A model generated the notes under the pieces. That model did not search any database, was not told the DNA's origin, and saw only the letters and a program-made list of their open reading frames with translations. Below, one piece after another: positions 8,191 through 16,856 of a DNA stretch of 64,000 nt. The translations under genes and the position numbers were made by a program. The first letter of the stretch is position 1. Each line of letters starts with the position of its first letter. Source of the stretch: F1-60-MAGs104 sp964355975 (lineage in GTDB: Bacteria; Planctomycetota; Phycisphaerae; Phycisphaerales; SM1A02); NCBI GenBank assembly GCA_964355975.1, contig CAYHFW010000001.1, forward strand, positions 62,001 through 126,000, in the 5' to 3' direction.

Positions 8191-11100
8191 ATGAAATCGC
8201 AAACAGAATCGAGTTCTCCCAAACAGGTGTCGCACCGTCGCAAGTGGATTCGCCGGGGCGCGATCGCAAGTTGCGCGCTGGCAGTCGTCGGCGTGGTGGT
8301 GATCGCACTCTTGCCGACACTGCTCTCGTCATCGCTGGGGCGCACTCTCGTGGTGCACTTCGCATCGCCGTATGTGCATGGACAAATCGCCGTTGCCGAT
8401 CTCTCGCTCTCGTGGTCAGGTCCGCAGGTCATTCAAGGGCTTTCGCTCACTGGTGCCGATGGCGCATCGGTCGTTGTCGATGTCAAGGCTGAGAACGGGC
8501 TCATTGCGCTTGCGCGTCAATCTGAAGGACCCCGCATCACGCTCGGTGGTGTGGTGACCACGGCTTACCGTCCCGATGGATCGCTTTCGGTTGCAGAGTT
8601 GTTCGTGCCGCGCGCGACATCAGCGCCGAGTGCGCAAGCGCCCGCGAGTGCGCCGCCGACCTTGCCTTCTGCACCCGCTGCGTCGCTCGCGGCGCAACTC
8701 GAGGGGCTGGCCATCGAGATCACCGGACTCTCTGTGACTGCAACGAGTTCTGAGGGCGGACGCGTCGATGCGCTGAAGAACCTCAAGGGAAAGTGCGAAG
8801 TCGAAAATGGCGGATTTCGCGCAGATTTCTCGGCAACAACACAAGTTGGAGAGAAGCAGGGATCGTTTGCGATTCGCGGTCTTCTCGAACACATCTTCTC
8901 AGCGAGTGGATCGTTCAACATCGCTGAGGCCGCTGTCGATTTCGACCTGCAAGCAACTGAATTCGCACTGCCGAGCACAGCGAACGCGTTCGATGTGCCT
9001 GCGCTCTCATTGAAGATCACATCCAAGCGACTCGCGAGCGAAGTCTCGGTCGATGGGACAACGACCCTTCGACTCGCCTCTGGCGAACTGGCGAAGGTCG
9101 CGATTGATCTGCAAGCGAAGAGTCCACTTGAACCCAAAGAGAGTGCATTCAGCGGCACCGTCGCGGTCGACGCTCTTTCGACAACCGCGTTCAATCGTTG
9201 GTTGCCTGCTGGCGTCATCGCTGCGCGCGACATCGGTCCGACTGTGAATCTGTCGCTCTCTCTGGATGAACGATCTGGCCAGATCGAGATCGCCTCGGCC
9301 GCACTGCAGTTGAAGGTGCGTGGCGAACTCGATTCGACGGGACATCTTCTCGCTCTGCGCGCGCTCGATGTGCATGCGGTGATTGATCCTGCACTTGCGC
9401 CAGCATCGGCAAGGCCCTCGGCGCCAACACTGGTCGCCATCACGGCCGAGCAGATCACGATTCCGCTGGGAGACTTGAAAGATGAGACGCTTTGGAAGCA
9501 TGTGCAGGGCGAACTCGATCTAGCGATTTCGCCGATCGAACTCAACATTGCTGCAACAACTCCAGGCTCGGCGCCGATGATTTGCGCCATCGGCGCAACC
9601 CGCCTGCAGGTGAAAAGCAGCGATTTCACAAGTGCCGTCGCGATTTCGTTGGCGAGTTCGATCGACGGCGCACCGCTCGCGGTCGATCAAGTCATCCGCG
9701 GACTCGTCGGTCCCACTGGGTTCGCCCTCAACTCTGCTGCAGCAAAGGGATCGATCACACTCGGATCTCTCTCACTTGCTGGCGCACAGTGGGTTCCAAA
9801 CGCAGCGCGCACAACCCTTGCCGACCTCGCAATGTCAACGCTCACTGCGCGCATTGACATCGATGCGACGATGAGTGCTGGTACCGCGACCGCGTCGTGC
9901 CAACTTAGCGAGACCGCTCTTTCGCTCAAGTGCGCATGGAACGAGCAGTCGCTCGCGACCGATCCAATCATTCTGTCAGCGACTGTCTCGCCCGCACTTC
10001 TCTCGAAGTTCGCTCCAGAAACAGTCGCGCTCGCTTCGCCTGTATCGCTTGCCGTCCGCATCGAACCGCTCACAATCAAGCGGGATGACATCCGCGCTGG
10101 CCACTTGCTGCCAGCGAAGATCGACTTGCGTGTGACATCGCCGCTCATCGAAATCGCCCGCGCGCCGGGGTTGACTCACGGAGGGCAACTTGGTGAGTTC
10201 GCACTCACTGCAACTCTCGCATCACTTCCCGATGGCACGATCGGTGGCGTTGCATCGTCGCTGAACGCAAAGATTCTCGATGGCGGCAAAGCGGCAGGAA
10301 CGCTCGCGGCATCGTTCGCGATGAGCGACTTTGCCGCAGATTCGTGGCAATCGTCGGTTGATCTCACAGTTGGAGCAGGGGAGACACTCGTGCAGATGAT
10401 CGATGCGAAAGCGGCGTCTGTCATGCTCGCGGGGCCAGGCCGAGTGCAGGGAACATTCAATCGCGCAGGTGCATCCGATGCGTTCACAGCGAAGGTCGCG
10501 CTTCCACGACTGACCCTCGACACGAGTGGAAAGCGCTCCGCAGATGGCATCGATCTCGCCGCGACGACGGCGACCTTCGATCTTCCAGCGTCGCTGATTT
10601 CGAAGAGCCAAGGCCCATCGCTGATCGGATCGCTCGCGATCGAGAGTTTGCGCTGGACTGGAAACGTCGACGATGCATCAGTCGTCATGAGTGCAACCAT
10701 CGAACCTGGATCGTTCACACTTCCAGGGCGCGATCCCATTGCGTTTGAGCAGCTCAAACTTGACATCAGTAGCCCGCGCCTCGCCGAGCACGCGAAGGGT
10801 TCAATCGCCGGCAAGATTGCAGTCGGCAAGGGGGCTTTCGGCGCACTCGCGCTCACAGTCGATGCACAAGGAAACTTGCGCACGCTGCTCGGAGCGGTCG
10901 ATCAACCGCTCACGCTCGCCAAGAGTCATCTTTCAATCAAAGCTCCTGGGGCGCTTGTTCTCGCGCTCGCGCAGTGGCAAAGGGGTGAGGCTGCCGCGCC
11001 GCTCCCAGTTACACAACTTGGCGACATCGCCGCTGATATCACGATCGATGCGCTGTCGCTACCAAGTGCAGCAGCGCAGAGCGGATCGATGAACGCGACG

Positions 11101-12684
11101 ATTGCACTCGCACCAACGAGCATCACGCCAACAGGAAAGCCAAAACTCACACTCGGCGCGACAACGATCACGGTGGCAGCGCAGAAACTCGATGCCGCAC
11201 TCAAGGCATCGCTGCAAGGGACGCTGCAAACCGGTGAAGCTGCACCAAGCGCGCTCACGCTCTCGGTCGATGCGCGAGGCGATTTGCGCTCTCTCTTCGG
11301 TGCGACGGAATATCCGCTTGTGCTGCGTGAGAGCACCGTGCAGTTGCAAGCACCCGGATCACTCGTGCTCGCGCTCGTTGATTGGTCGAGCGGCACCCAC
11401 GACGCGACCGCCGCACTGACTCGTATGGGTGATGTCAAGACGAGTCTTGCGATCAAGTCACTCACGCTTCCACCTGCGGGAGTTGCGAATGCTGCACTCG
11501 ACGCGACGCTCACGCTTGATGCGCTCGACATTCAGCCCAAGGGCAAGCCGCCGGTGTCGATTGGTGCAACAACAATCAGCGTGCAAACGCCGCATCTCGC
11601 AGACTCGCTCGCTCTCGCAATCACGAGTGGTGGTCCACACGGCGGGTCAATCACAGCAAACGCCAATGCGCTGCGTCTCGTGAATTCAGCGGGAATTCTC
11701 GATCCAATGGCCGCTGCATGGACGGCACACGCGCAGGCGCGCGGAGTGGCAACTGCGCTCATTGATGCGATGGCAGGACAGGGCGGTCAGATGGTCGAGG
11801 CGCTTGGTCCAACGCTTGATGCGACCGTCGACACGACGGTGGTGACTCCAGCAACTGGGGGGCAAGAGACACGTATCGCCGCACTGCTCAAGAGCCAGTT
11901 TCTTGATGTTGCTGTTCCGAGCGTGCTGCTCTCGAATGGTCACGCGATTGTGACTGCGGCGAATCCGCTGCGCGTGACATTCACGATCAACCCCGTCTTG
12001 CAACGTCGCATTCTCGAGCCGCTGAATCCAGTGCTCGCAGATATCCGCTCAGCGCCGCCGATTGTGTTGACAGTCTCGCGCGCCTCGTATCCCCTCGACG
12101 GCAAACTCGCAACGCTCGATCTCGATGCACGCATCGAAGTTGGCGACGTCGAGATCGTGCGAAGCAATCAGGTGCTTGGCGTCTTGCTCTTGGCCCAACA
12201 AGGCACCTCAGAGACGATTCCAGCACAGATTCAGCCTCTCGTCATCACAGTGCGCGCGGGCCAACTGAAGTATGCAGACTTCATTGTGCATGCAGGAAAA
12301 CTAGGAAATCAATGGCAGCAGACTTTGAAACTCTCGGGCGATATCAATCTCGCGCGCACTCCGCCCTACGCAAACGCGATCACCTGTCGCTATCCGCTCG
12401 CGTCACTCGCACGAAGTGTCGGCGGCGCGTCGAGCGCACTTTCTGGAACGATGGTTGAGTTGAGCGAGGCGATCGCGGCGTTGCCAGTCGATCCAGGCGA
12501 ACTCGTGCAAGCAGATATCACGCTCAGCGGTCCGCTCGGAGAGGTCGATGGAAAGAAAGTGCCTCTCGCGAGCAAAGTGAAACTGGTCTTTGACGCATCT
12601 TCGATCAACGGCAAGCACATCGAACAGGGAATTCGAGATATCGGCGGCACGATCGACAAGATCAAGGGTCTGTTCGGAAAGTAG
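8191..12684 (+). CDS. Large AsmA-like periplasmic protein
   Basis: 1497 residues. A short basic N-terminus and one membrane helix (about 22-44) are followed by a very long Ala/Ser/Thr/Leu-rich, beta-strand-predicting region with no Cys-rich or catalytic motif. This matches the AsmA/DUF748/TamB-like group of inner-membrane-anchored proteins that span the periplasm and are linked to lipid transport or envelope biogenesis. There are internal repeats: 'LVLALxxW...G...LGD' units recur near residues 920-940 and 1060-1080, with 'TLGATTI' units beside them. The start at 8191 leaves 56 bp after nadA; the frame is open further upstream but overlaps nadA. Confidence 0.72.
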   Translation: MKSQTESSSPKQVSHRRKWIRRGAIASCALAVVGVVVIALLPTLLSSSLGRTLVVHFASPYVHGQIAVADLSLSWSGPQVIQGLSLTGADGASVVVDVKAENGLIALARQSEGPRITLGGVVTTAYRPDGSLSVAELFVPRATSAPSAQAPASAPPTLPSAPAASLAAQLEGLAIEITGLSVTATSSEGGRVDALKNLKGKCEVENGGFRADFSATTQVGEKQGSFAIRGLLEHIFSASGSFNIAEAAVDFDLQATEFALPSTANAFDVPALSLKITSKRLASEVSVDGTTTLRLASGELAKVAIDLQAKSPLEPKESAFSGTVAVDALSTTAFNRWLPAGVIAARDIGPTVNLSLSLDERSGQIEIASAALQLKVRGELDSTGHLLALRALDVHAVIDPALAPASARPSAPTLVAITAEQITIPLGDLKDETLWKHVQGELDLAISPIELNIAATTPGSAPMICAIGATRLQVKSSDFTSAVAISLASSIDGAPLAVDQVIRGLVGPTGFALNSAAAKGSITLGSLSLAGAQWVPNAARTTLADLAMSTLTARIDIDATMSAGTATASCQLSETALSLKCAWNEQSLATDPIILSATVSPALLSKFAPETVALASPVSLAVRIEPLTIKRDDIRAGHLLPAKIDLRVTSPLIEIARAPGLTHGGQLGEFALTATLASLPDGTIGGVASSLNAKILDGGKAAGTLAASFAMSDFAADSWQSSVDLTVGAGETLVQMIDAKAASVMLAGPGRVQGTFNRAGASDAFTAKVALPRLTLDTSGKRSADGIDLAATTATFDLPASLISKSQGPSLIGSLAIESLRWTGNVDDASVVMSATIEPGSFTLPGRDPIAFEQLKLDISSPRLAEHAKGSIAGKIAVGKGAFGALALTVDAQGNLRTLLGAVDQPLTLAKSHLSIKAPGALVLALAQWQRGEAAAPLPVTQLGDIAADITIDALSLPSAAAQSGSMNATIALAPTSITPTGKPKLTLGATTITVAAQKLDAALKASLQGTLQTGEAAPSALTLSVDARGDLRSLFGATEYPLVLRESTVQLQAPGSLVLALVDWSSGTHDATAALTRMGDVKTSLAIKSLTLPPAGVANAALDATLTLDALDIQPKGKPPVSIGATTISVQTPHLADSLALAITSGGPHGGSITANANALRLVNSAGILDPMAAAWTAHAQARGVATALIDAMAGQGGQMVEALGPTLDATVDTTVVTPATGGQETRIAALLKSQFLDVAVPSVLLSNGHAIVTAANPLRVTFTINPVLQRRILEPLNPVLADIRSAPPIVLTVSRASYPLDGKLATLDLDARIEVGDVEIVRSNQVLGVLLLAQQGTSETIPAQIQPLVITVRAGQLKYADFIVHAGKLGNQWQQTLKLSGDINLARTPPYANAITCRYPLASLARSVGGASSALSGTMVELSEAIAALPVDPGELVQADITLSGPLGEVDGKKVPLASKVKLVFDASSINGKHIEQGIRDIGGTIDKIKGLFGK

Positions 12685-12711
12685 CCCACCAAACTCGCCC
12701 CCGCGCGAAAA

Positions 12712-13269
12712 TCACATCGGCTTTTCGGCGATCGTCTGATCGAAGACTTCGAGCAACTTCGCCTTGTCAAAGATAAGTTCGGCGCGCGTGAGTCCTGTCA
12801 GTTCATAGTGCGGTGTGAGTTCGATCGCATCGACCGGACACGCCTCTTCGCACATTCCGCAGTAAATGCAGCGCAATTCATCAATGTCGAATTGCTTGGG
12901 GTATTTCTCGCGGTCGGGCCACGGGCTCTCTTGCGCCACGATGTGGATGCAATTCGCGGGGCACGCCGTTGCGCACATGAAACACGCAACGCAGCGCACG
13001 CGGCCATCCTCATCTTTGTTGAGTCGGTGCACGCCGCGAAAGGTCGGGCGAAACTGGCCGCCCTGTTCGACGGGCCGATCGTCGCGCTTCTGTTCTGGAT
13101 ACTGCACGACCCAGAGGTTCTTCTTGTTCGTGCCATCCCGCCCCACGTTTTCAATGAAATGGCGCAGCGTCGTGCCCAGACCCTTGATGATGTTTGGCAC
13201 AAACAAGTTCTCGCTGAGCGTCAACTTTGTCGGCGTGACATCAACAATTTCATTGTCGCGAATCGTCAT
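12712..13269 (-). CDS. nuoI: NADH-quinone oxidoreductase subunit I
   Basis: 185 residues with two eight-iron ferredoxin motifs: CVACFMCATACP (C93, C96, C99, C103) and CIYCGMCEEACP (C134, C137, C140, C144). These ligate clusters N6a and N6b, which carry electrons inside complex I toward quinone. The VQYPEQ/FRGVHRLNKDEDG segment before the first cluster is typical of NuoI. Unusually, it stands alone, with an AsmA-like gene at its 3' side and the divergent ATP synthase cluster at its 5' side. The rest of the complex must be encoded elsewhere. Length and motifs are intact. Confidence 0.92.
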   Translation of the reverse strand: MTIRDNEIVDVTPTKLTLSENLFVPNIIKGLGTTLRHFIENVGRDGTNKKNLWVVQYPEQKRDDRPVEQGGQFRPTFRGVHRLNKDEDGRVRCVACFMCATACPANCIHIVAQESPWPDREKYPKQFDIDELRCIYCGMCEEACPVDAIELTPHYELTGLTRAELIFDKAKLLEVFDQTIAEKPM

Positions 13270-13296
13270 GGTGGGTGAGAATCATAGTATGCCCGC

Positions 13297-13644
13297 GTGC
13301 CATCCAAAGACCCGTCCATAGGATCAAAGCCACCGACGATTGGGCGAGCGAAAAACGAAGACGCTCAGATGCGTATCGGCTATAAAATGATGGGGCTCGG
13401 CTGGCAATTCGTCACAGAAATGATCGCGGGGGCCTTTCTGGGATGGGCAATCGGGTACTGGTTTGGCAATGAGACGCGCGGCACGATCATCGGCACTGGC
13501 TTTGGATTCGTAATCGCGACCTACACGCTCATTCGCGGGGCCCTCAAACTGAACGCAGCCCTCGACAAGATGGAACGCGCTTCCGGCCGTCCGCTACCAA
13601 AGCCGCTCGCCAATCCGCTCAACGAAAAGGACGCGCAAGAATGA
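13297..13644 (+). CDS. AtpZ/AtpI-like ATP synthase accessory membrane protein
   Basis: 115 residues with two predicted membrane helices. The segment GLGWQFVTEMIAGAFLGWAIGYWFG is typical of the small AtpZ (F1Fo ATPase assembly or gate) proteins found in front of atpI/atpB. It is the first gene of the ATP synthase cluster and overlaps the next gene by 4 bp (ATGA). The start is uncertain: GTG 13297 leaves only 27 bp to the divergent nuoI start, while ATG 13369 begins right before the conserved region and leaves room for promoters. Confidence 0.72.
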   Translation: MPSKDPSIGSKPPTIGRAKNEDAQMRIGYKMMGLGWQFVTEMIAGAFLGWAIGYWFGNETRGTIIGTGFGFVIATYTLIRGALKLNAALDKMERASGRPLPKPLANPLNEKDAQE

Positions 13645-14090
13645 CGAACGACTCGCAGACACCTTCGACGCTCAAGCTCGGTCCGCCGATGACAGTTCGC
13701 TGGATCGCGGTCATGTTCGCGATGGTCGCCGGGGGACTGGGAGTCGCCACATTGTGGGCAATTCTGGCGCCAATGTGGGGGTATGAAGGGTGGGCGGTCA
13801 GTTTGCGCGCGGTGGTCGCCGTCGTGCCCGTTGCGCTTCTCGGATGGGTCATTGTGGCGCCTTGGAAGAGTCGCCCCGCAGTCGATTGGATCACGATTTG
13901 GTTGGCTGGAACAGTGATTCGACTGCTGCTGACTCCCCTCGCAAGTGTGGCGATATACTCCCTCGCCCCATGCGGCTCACGTGAGCAATTTGTTGGCGCG
14001 GTGGGTGCGTGTTACTTCGCGACAGTCTTGTGCGAGGTCGGCATGATCGCTGCGAGTCAGAAGCGATCGGCTGGTTCAGTGGCTGGCTGA
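13641..14090 (+). CDS. AtpI-like membrane protein of the ATP synthase cluster
   Basis: 149 residues with about four hydrophobic helices (roughly 20-45, 52-72, 82-105, 115-140). There is no strong sequence signature, but position (between the AtpZ-like gene and atpB), size and topology match AtpI, which assists assembly of the c-ring or carries ions. It overlaps the preceding gene by 4 bp, suggesting translational coupling. The 85 bp between its end and atpB hold no clear element. Assignment is mainly from context. Confidence 0.6.
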   Translation: MTNDSQTPSTLKLGPPMTVRWIAVMFAMVAGGLGVATLWAILAPMWGYEGWAVSLRAVVAVVPVALLGWVIVAPWKSRPAVDWITIWLAGTVIRLLLTPLASVAIYSLAPCGSREQFVGAVGACYFATVLCEVGMIAASQKRSAGSVAG

Positions 14091-14175
14091 TTGGTTCGCT
14101 GCGAAGTGTGCAAGAAGTACTCGCCGATGTCGGCGGCGAGCGACTTGAGAGTTTCCGACACGAGGTGCGCGGTCA

Positions 14176-15168
14176 ATGTCAGTTTTTCTAGCAAGCGGTT
14201 CAGATCCGATTTCTCACATCGTCGATAAGCCTGTCTTCGACTGGTCTCTCATGGGATCACCGGTCATGCTCAGCATGTTGACGGTGGCTGGTTCAGCGAT
14301 CGTGTTGATCGCCTGCCTCATGTGGGCTGCGAAGGGAACTTCAACTGGCGCTACGAGCCTCGGAAACCGCCGCTATCTGCCGGCAGGAAAATTTGCTGCG
14401 CTGATTGAAGTGATGGTGGTGTATCTGCGCGACGAGATGCTCATCCCAGTCATGGGAGCGCGTCTCGCAACCCGCTATCTTTCCTACCTTTTGTCGCTGT
14501 TTTTCTTCATTTTGGCGCTCAACATTGTGGGGCTCATTCCCTTTGTCGACCTTCAGCATGGAATCCATTGGTTCACGGGAATGCACTTCGGAGAGATGAA
14601 AGAAAGCAGCACAGCAGCACTCTTCGGTGGCGCAGCGACTGCGAGCATCTCTGTTACGGGAGGGCTTGCGTTCATCTCCTTTCTCGTCGTGCAGATTCAG
14701 GGATTCCGCGAACTTGGAATCGGCGGATGGCTCGAGCACTTGTGCGGCGGGCGTGAACTTGTGCGGGGATCGATCTTTCTCTGGCTCGTCATTCCGATCA
14801 TCTTCGCTGTTGAACTTGGCGGCATCTTTGTGAAACCTGTGGCGCTCGCAATTCGACTCTTCGCCAACATGGTTGCCGGTCACACACTGTTGCTCACGCT
14901 GCTCGGATTTGGCGCGCTTGCTGCCAAGGCTGGACTCGGCACTTTCACAGTCTCAGGAATCACAGTCGTGAGTGGCATCGGCGCCGTTCTGATCACATTC
15001 CTCGAAGTGTTTGTCGCATTGCTTCAGGCCTTCATTTTTATGTTCCTCACCGCGGTTTTCATCAGCCTGATGGCCCACGAAGAGCATGAAGAGCACGCCG
15101 AGGGGCATGAGAACCACGGCGAACAACTCGCCGAAAATCATGCTCATTCAACCGTCAGCGCACATTAG
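14176..15168 (+). CDS. atpB: ATP synthase Fo subunit a
   Basis: 330 residues with multiple membrane helices. The diagnostic helix ELGGIFVKPVALAIRLFANMVAGH contains the essential Arg (R227) that faces the c-ring carboxylate, followed by the hydrophobic helices ending FMFLTAVFISLMAHEEHEEH. The C-terminal tail is His/Glu-rich. Subunit a forms the proton half-channels. It is somewhat long, with an extended loop between helices around residues 125-160. It lies in the cluster atpB-E-F-H-A. Confidence 0.94.
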   Translation: MSVFLASGSDPISHIVDKPVFDWSLMGSPVMLSMLTVAGSAIVLIACLMWAAKGTSTGATSLGNRRYLPAGKFAALIEVMVVYLRDEMLIPVMGARLATRYLSYLLSLFFFILALNIVGLIPFVDLQHGIHWFTGMHFGEMKESSTAALFGGAATASISVTGGLAFISFLVVQIQGFRELGIGGWLEHLCGGRELVRGSIFLWLVIPIIFAVELGGIFVKPVALAIRLFANMVAGHTLLLTLLGFGALAAKAGLGTFTVSGITVVSGIGAVLITFLEVFVALLQAFIFMFLTAVFISLMAHEEHEEHAEGHENHGEQLAENHAHSTVSAH

Positions 15169-15190
15169 AAAACTCGCTATATTGCTTCCC

Positions 15191-15215
15191 CTTGAAGGCG
15201 ATGTTCGCCCTCAAG
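15191..15215 (+). promoter_or_regulatory. Stem-loop between atpB and atpE
   Basis: An inverted repeat CTTGAAGGCGA / TCGCCCTCAAG with a 3-base loop pairs in ten of eleven positions (one A-C mismatch). It starts 22 bp after atpB and ends 32 bp before atpE. There is no T-run, so it is more likely an RNA processing or stability element than a terminator. This is an inference from position before the gene for the most abundant Fo subunit. Confidence 0.45.
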
Positions 15216-15247
15216 ATTCACGCCCGACTCATGGAGACTCGATACAA

Positions 15248-15559
15248 ATGAAGTTCGCTCATCTCACCCTCGGATTGGTTGCTGGACTCGTCTTGACCAA
15301 CCTCGCATCTGCTCAAGACGCCCACGCGGCCGTCGAGGCAGTCAACTGGGGCAAAGGCCTCGGCGCAGGACTCGCATGCGGACTCGCCACAATCGGCGCA
15401 GGCGTCGGCATCGGCCGCATCGGTAGCGCCGCTGTTGAGTCGATCGCGCGTCAGCCAGAAATGGCTCCACGCATCTTCATCAACATGATTCTCACCGCTG
15501 CACTCATCGAAGGCGTTGCGCTCTTCGCCGTGGTTGCAGGATTCTCGAACTTCAAGTGA
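15248..15559 (+). CDS. atpE: ATP synthase Fo subunit c
   Basis: 103 residues. After an N-terminal signal-like segment (1-23, ending NLASAQDAHA) come the two c-subunit helices. The first is rich in GxGxG (LGAGLACGLATIGAGVGIG) and the loop is ARQPE (67-71). The second is ILTAALIEGVALFAVVAGF with the ion-binding carboxylate E88. The residues usual for Na+ coordination (Gln in helix 1, Ser after the Glu) are not seen, so proton use is more likely. The extra hydrophobic N-terminus is unusual for this small protein and may be cleaved. Two stem-loops flank the gene. Confidence 0.93.
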   Translation: MKFAHLTLGLVAGLVLTNLASAQDAHAAVEAVNWGKGLGAGLACGLATIGAGVGIGRIGSAAVESIARQPEMAPRIFINMILTAALIEGVALFAVVAGFSNFK

Positions 15560-15573
15560 TTTGCGCGAGTTGA

Positions 15574-15629
15574 GCGCCCGCTCTTTACATTGGTTCAGCC
15601 CCGCTGGACCCGTGCATGAGAGCGGGCGC
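15574..15629 (+). promoter_or_regulatory. Long stem-loop between atpE and atpF
   Basis: An exact 11-bp inverted repeat GCGCCCGCTCT (15574-15584) and AGAGCGGGCGC (15619-15629) encloses a 34-base loop that contains a smaller CAGC/GCTG stem. It begins 15 bp after atpE and ends 12 bp before the Shine-Dalgarno of atpF. There is no T-run. A barrier to 3' exonucleases that stabilises the atpE message is one plausible role (inference). Confidence 0.5.
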
Positions 15630-15655
15630 CGACTCCATTGATGAGGAGATTCACC

Positions 15656-16168
15656 ATGTTGCTTGCATCTGCCGATCCACTGGCATTCGATCTCTACACA
15701 TTCATCACGACGATGGTCGTGTTCGCGGTGGTGTTCGTAGTGCTCGGTGTAGTTGTCTGGCCCAAGATTTTGAAGGGTCTCAGCGAGCGCGACGCCAAGA
15801 TTCTGCACGAGATCGAATCGGCAGAAGCTGCGCGGGTCGCGGCCATGGCGAAGCAGAAAGAGTTTGAGCACAAACTCGCTGCAGCACTCGAAGAATCTGA
15901 TCGAATGCTGCGTGAAGCGCGCGCATCGGCGGTGCGCTTGGGCGACGAGATTCGTGCCAAGAACGAGAGCGAACTTGCTGAACGCGCGCGTCGTGCAGGC
16001 GAAGAGATCGAGAGCGCGCGGCGAACAGCCGTTGCTGAACTCGAATCGCATGCGTCATCGCTCGCGATTGCCATTGCCGGACGCATCTTGGAGCGTGAGA
16101 TTTCTCCCGCTGATCAGAAGCGCCTCGTCGAGCAATCGCTCGCTGGCATGAATACGAAACGCAACTAA
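15656..16168 (+). CDS. atpF: ATP synthase Fo subunit b
   Basis: About 170 residues: one N-terminal membrane helix (about 15-36, ITTMVVFAVVFVVLGVVVWPKIL) and then a long charged Ala/Glu/Arg-rich helix, the peripheral-stalk pattern of subunit b. ATG 15656 is preceded by GAGGAG at good spacing, which favours it over the upstream TTG 15638 and ATG 15641. Subunit b dimers link subunit a to delta and alpha. Confidence 0.9.
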   Translation: MLLASADPLAFDLYTFITTMVVFAVVFVVLGVVVWPKILKGLSERDAKILHEIESAEAARVAAMAKQKEFEHKLAAALEESDRMLREARASAVRLGDEIRAKNESELAERARRAGEEIESARRTAVAELESHASSLAIAIAGRILEREISPADQKRLVEQSLAGMNTKRN

Positions 16169-16215
16169 ACCATCGCAACGCACCCATCGGGTCGAGCCAA
16201 CACTTCCTGCCTTCC

Positions 16216-16815
16216 ATGAGCCAACACAACGAAATCGCAACGGTCTACGCGCGCGCGCTGCTCGATCTCGCTGTCGCGAAGGGCGGCAATTCAGCAGCGA
16301 AAGAACTTGGCGAAGAACTCGCCGCACTCTGCGAAGTCGCATCCGCCGACAAGAAGTTTGTGCTCTTTCTCTCTTCGCCTGCGGTCACACGCGAGCGTCG
16401 AGCCGCGACGATTGAGCGATTGCTGAAAGGGCGCGTCAGCGAAACGCTCTACCGATTCGTTGTCGTATTGAATCGCAAGGGACGACTCGGACAATTGCTC
16501 GCCATCGGAAATGCTTTCGATGCACTCTTGCAAGAGCTCTTTGGGATGACCGAAGTTGATGTCTACACAGTCGATGGAAAGCCGATGGGCGAGGCGACTG
16601 AAACGCTCATGCGCGAAAAGTTGCGTGCAGCGATCGGTCGCGAAGCGATCTTTCACTACTACGCCGACACGACCATGATCGGCGGAATCAAACTTCAGAT
16701 CGCAGATCAGCTGATCGATGGTTCGATCGCGACACGCCTGCGCCGCTTGCAACAAACAATGATTGAATCGGGAGGCGCGACTGTTCGTCGTGATTCCAAG
16801 CGATTCATTGCCTGA
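16216..16815 (+). CDS. atpH: ATP synthase F1 subunit delta
   Basis: 199 residues. The N-terminal helical domain begins IATVYARALLDLA, as in delta/OSCP proteins, and the C-terminal part carries the family pattern IGGIKLQIADQLIDGSIATRLRRLQQ. Delta joins the b stalk to the top of alpha. Gene order b-delta-alpha is the normal bacterial one. Gaps to neighbours are about 45 bp each, without terminator-like hairpins. Confidence 0.92.
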   Translation: MSQHNEIATVYARALLDLAVAKGGNSAAKELGEELAALCEVASADKKFVLFLSSPAVTRERRAATIERLLKGRVSETLYRFVVVLNRKGRLGQLLAIGNAFDALLQELFGMTEVDVYTVDGKPMGEATETLMREKLRAAIGREAIFHYYADTTMIGGIKLQIADQLIDGSIATRLRRLQQTMIESGGATVRRDSKRFIA

Positions 16816-16856
16816 GTACGAATCGAAACTGCATCCGTTTTACAGAGGACCCGTCC

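Noticed and set aside
8565..9629. A 354-codon open frame on the minus strand
   Set aside because: It is antisense inside the AsmA-like gene; Ser/Ala/Arg-rich with no family.
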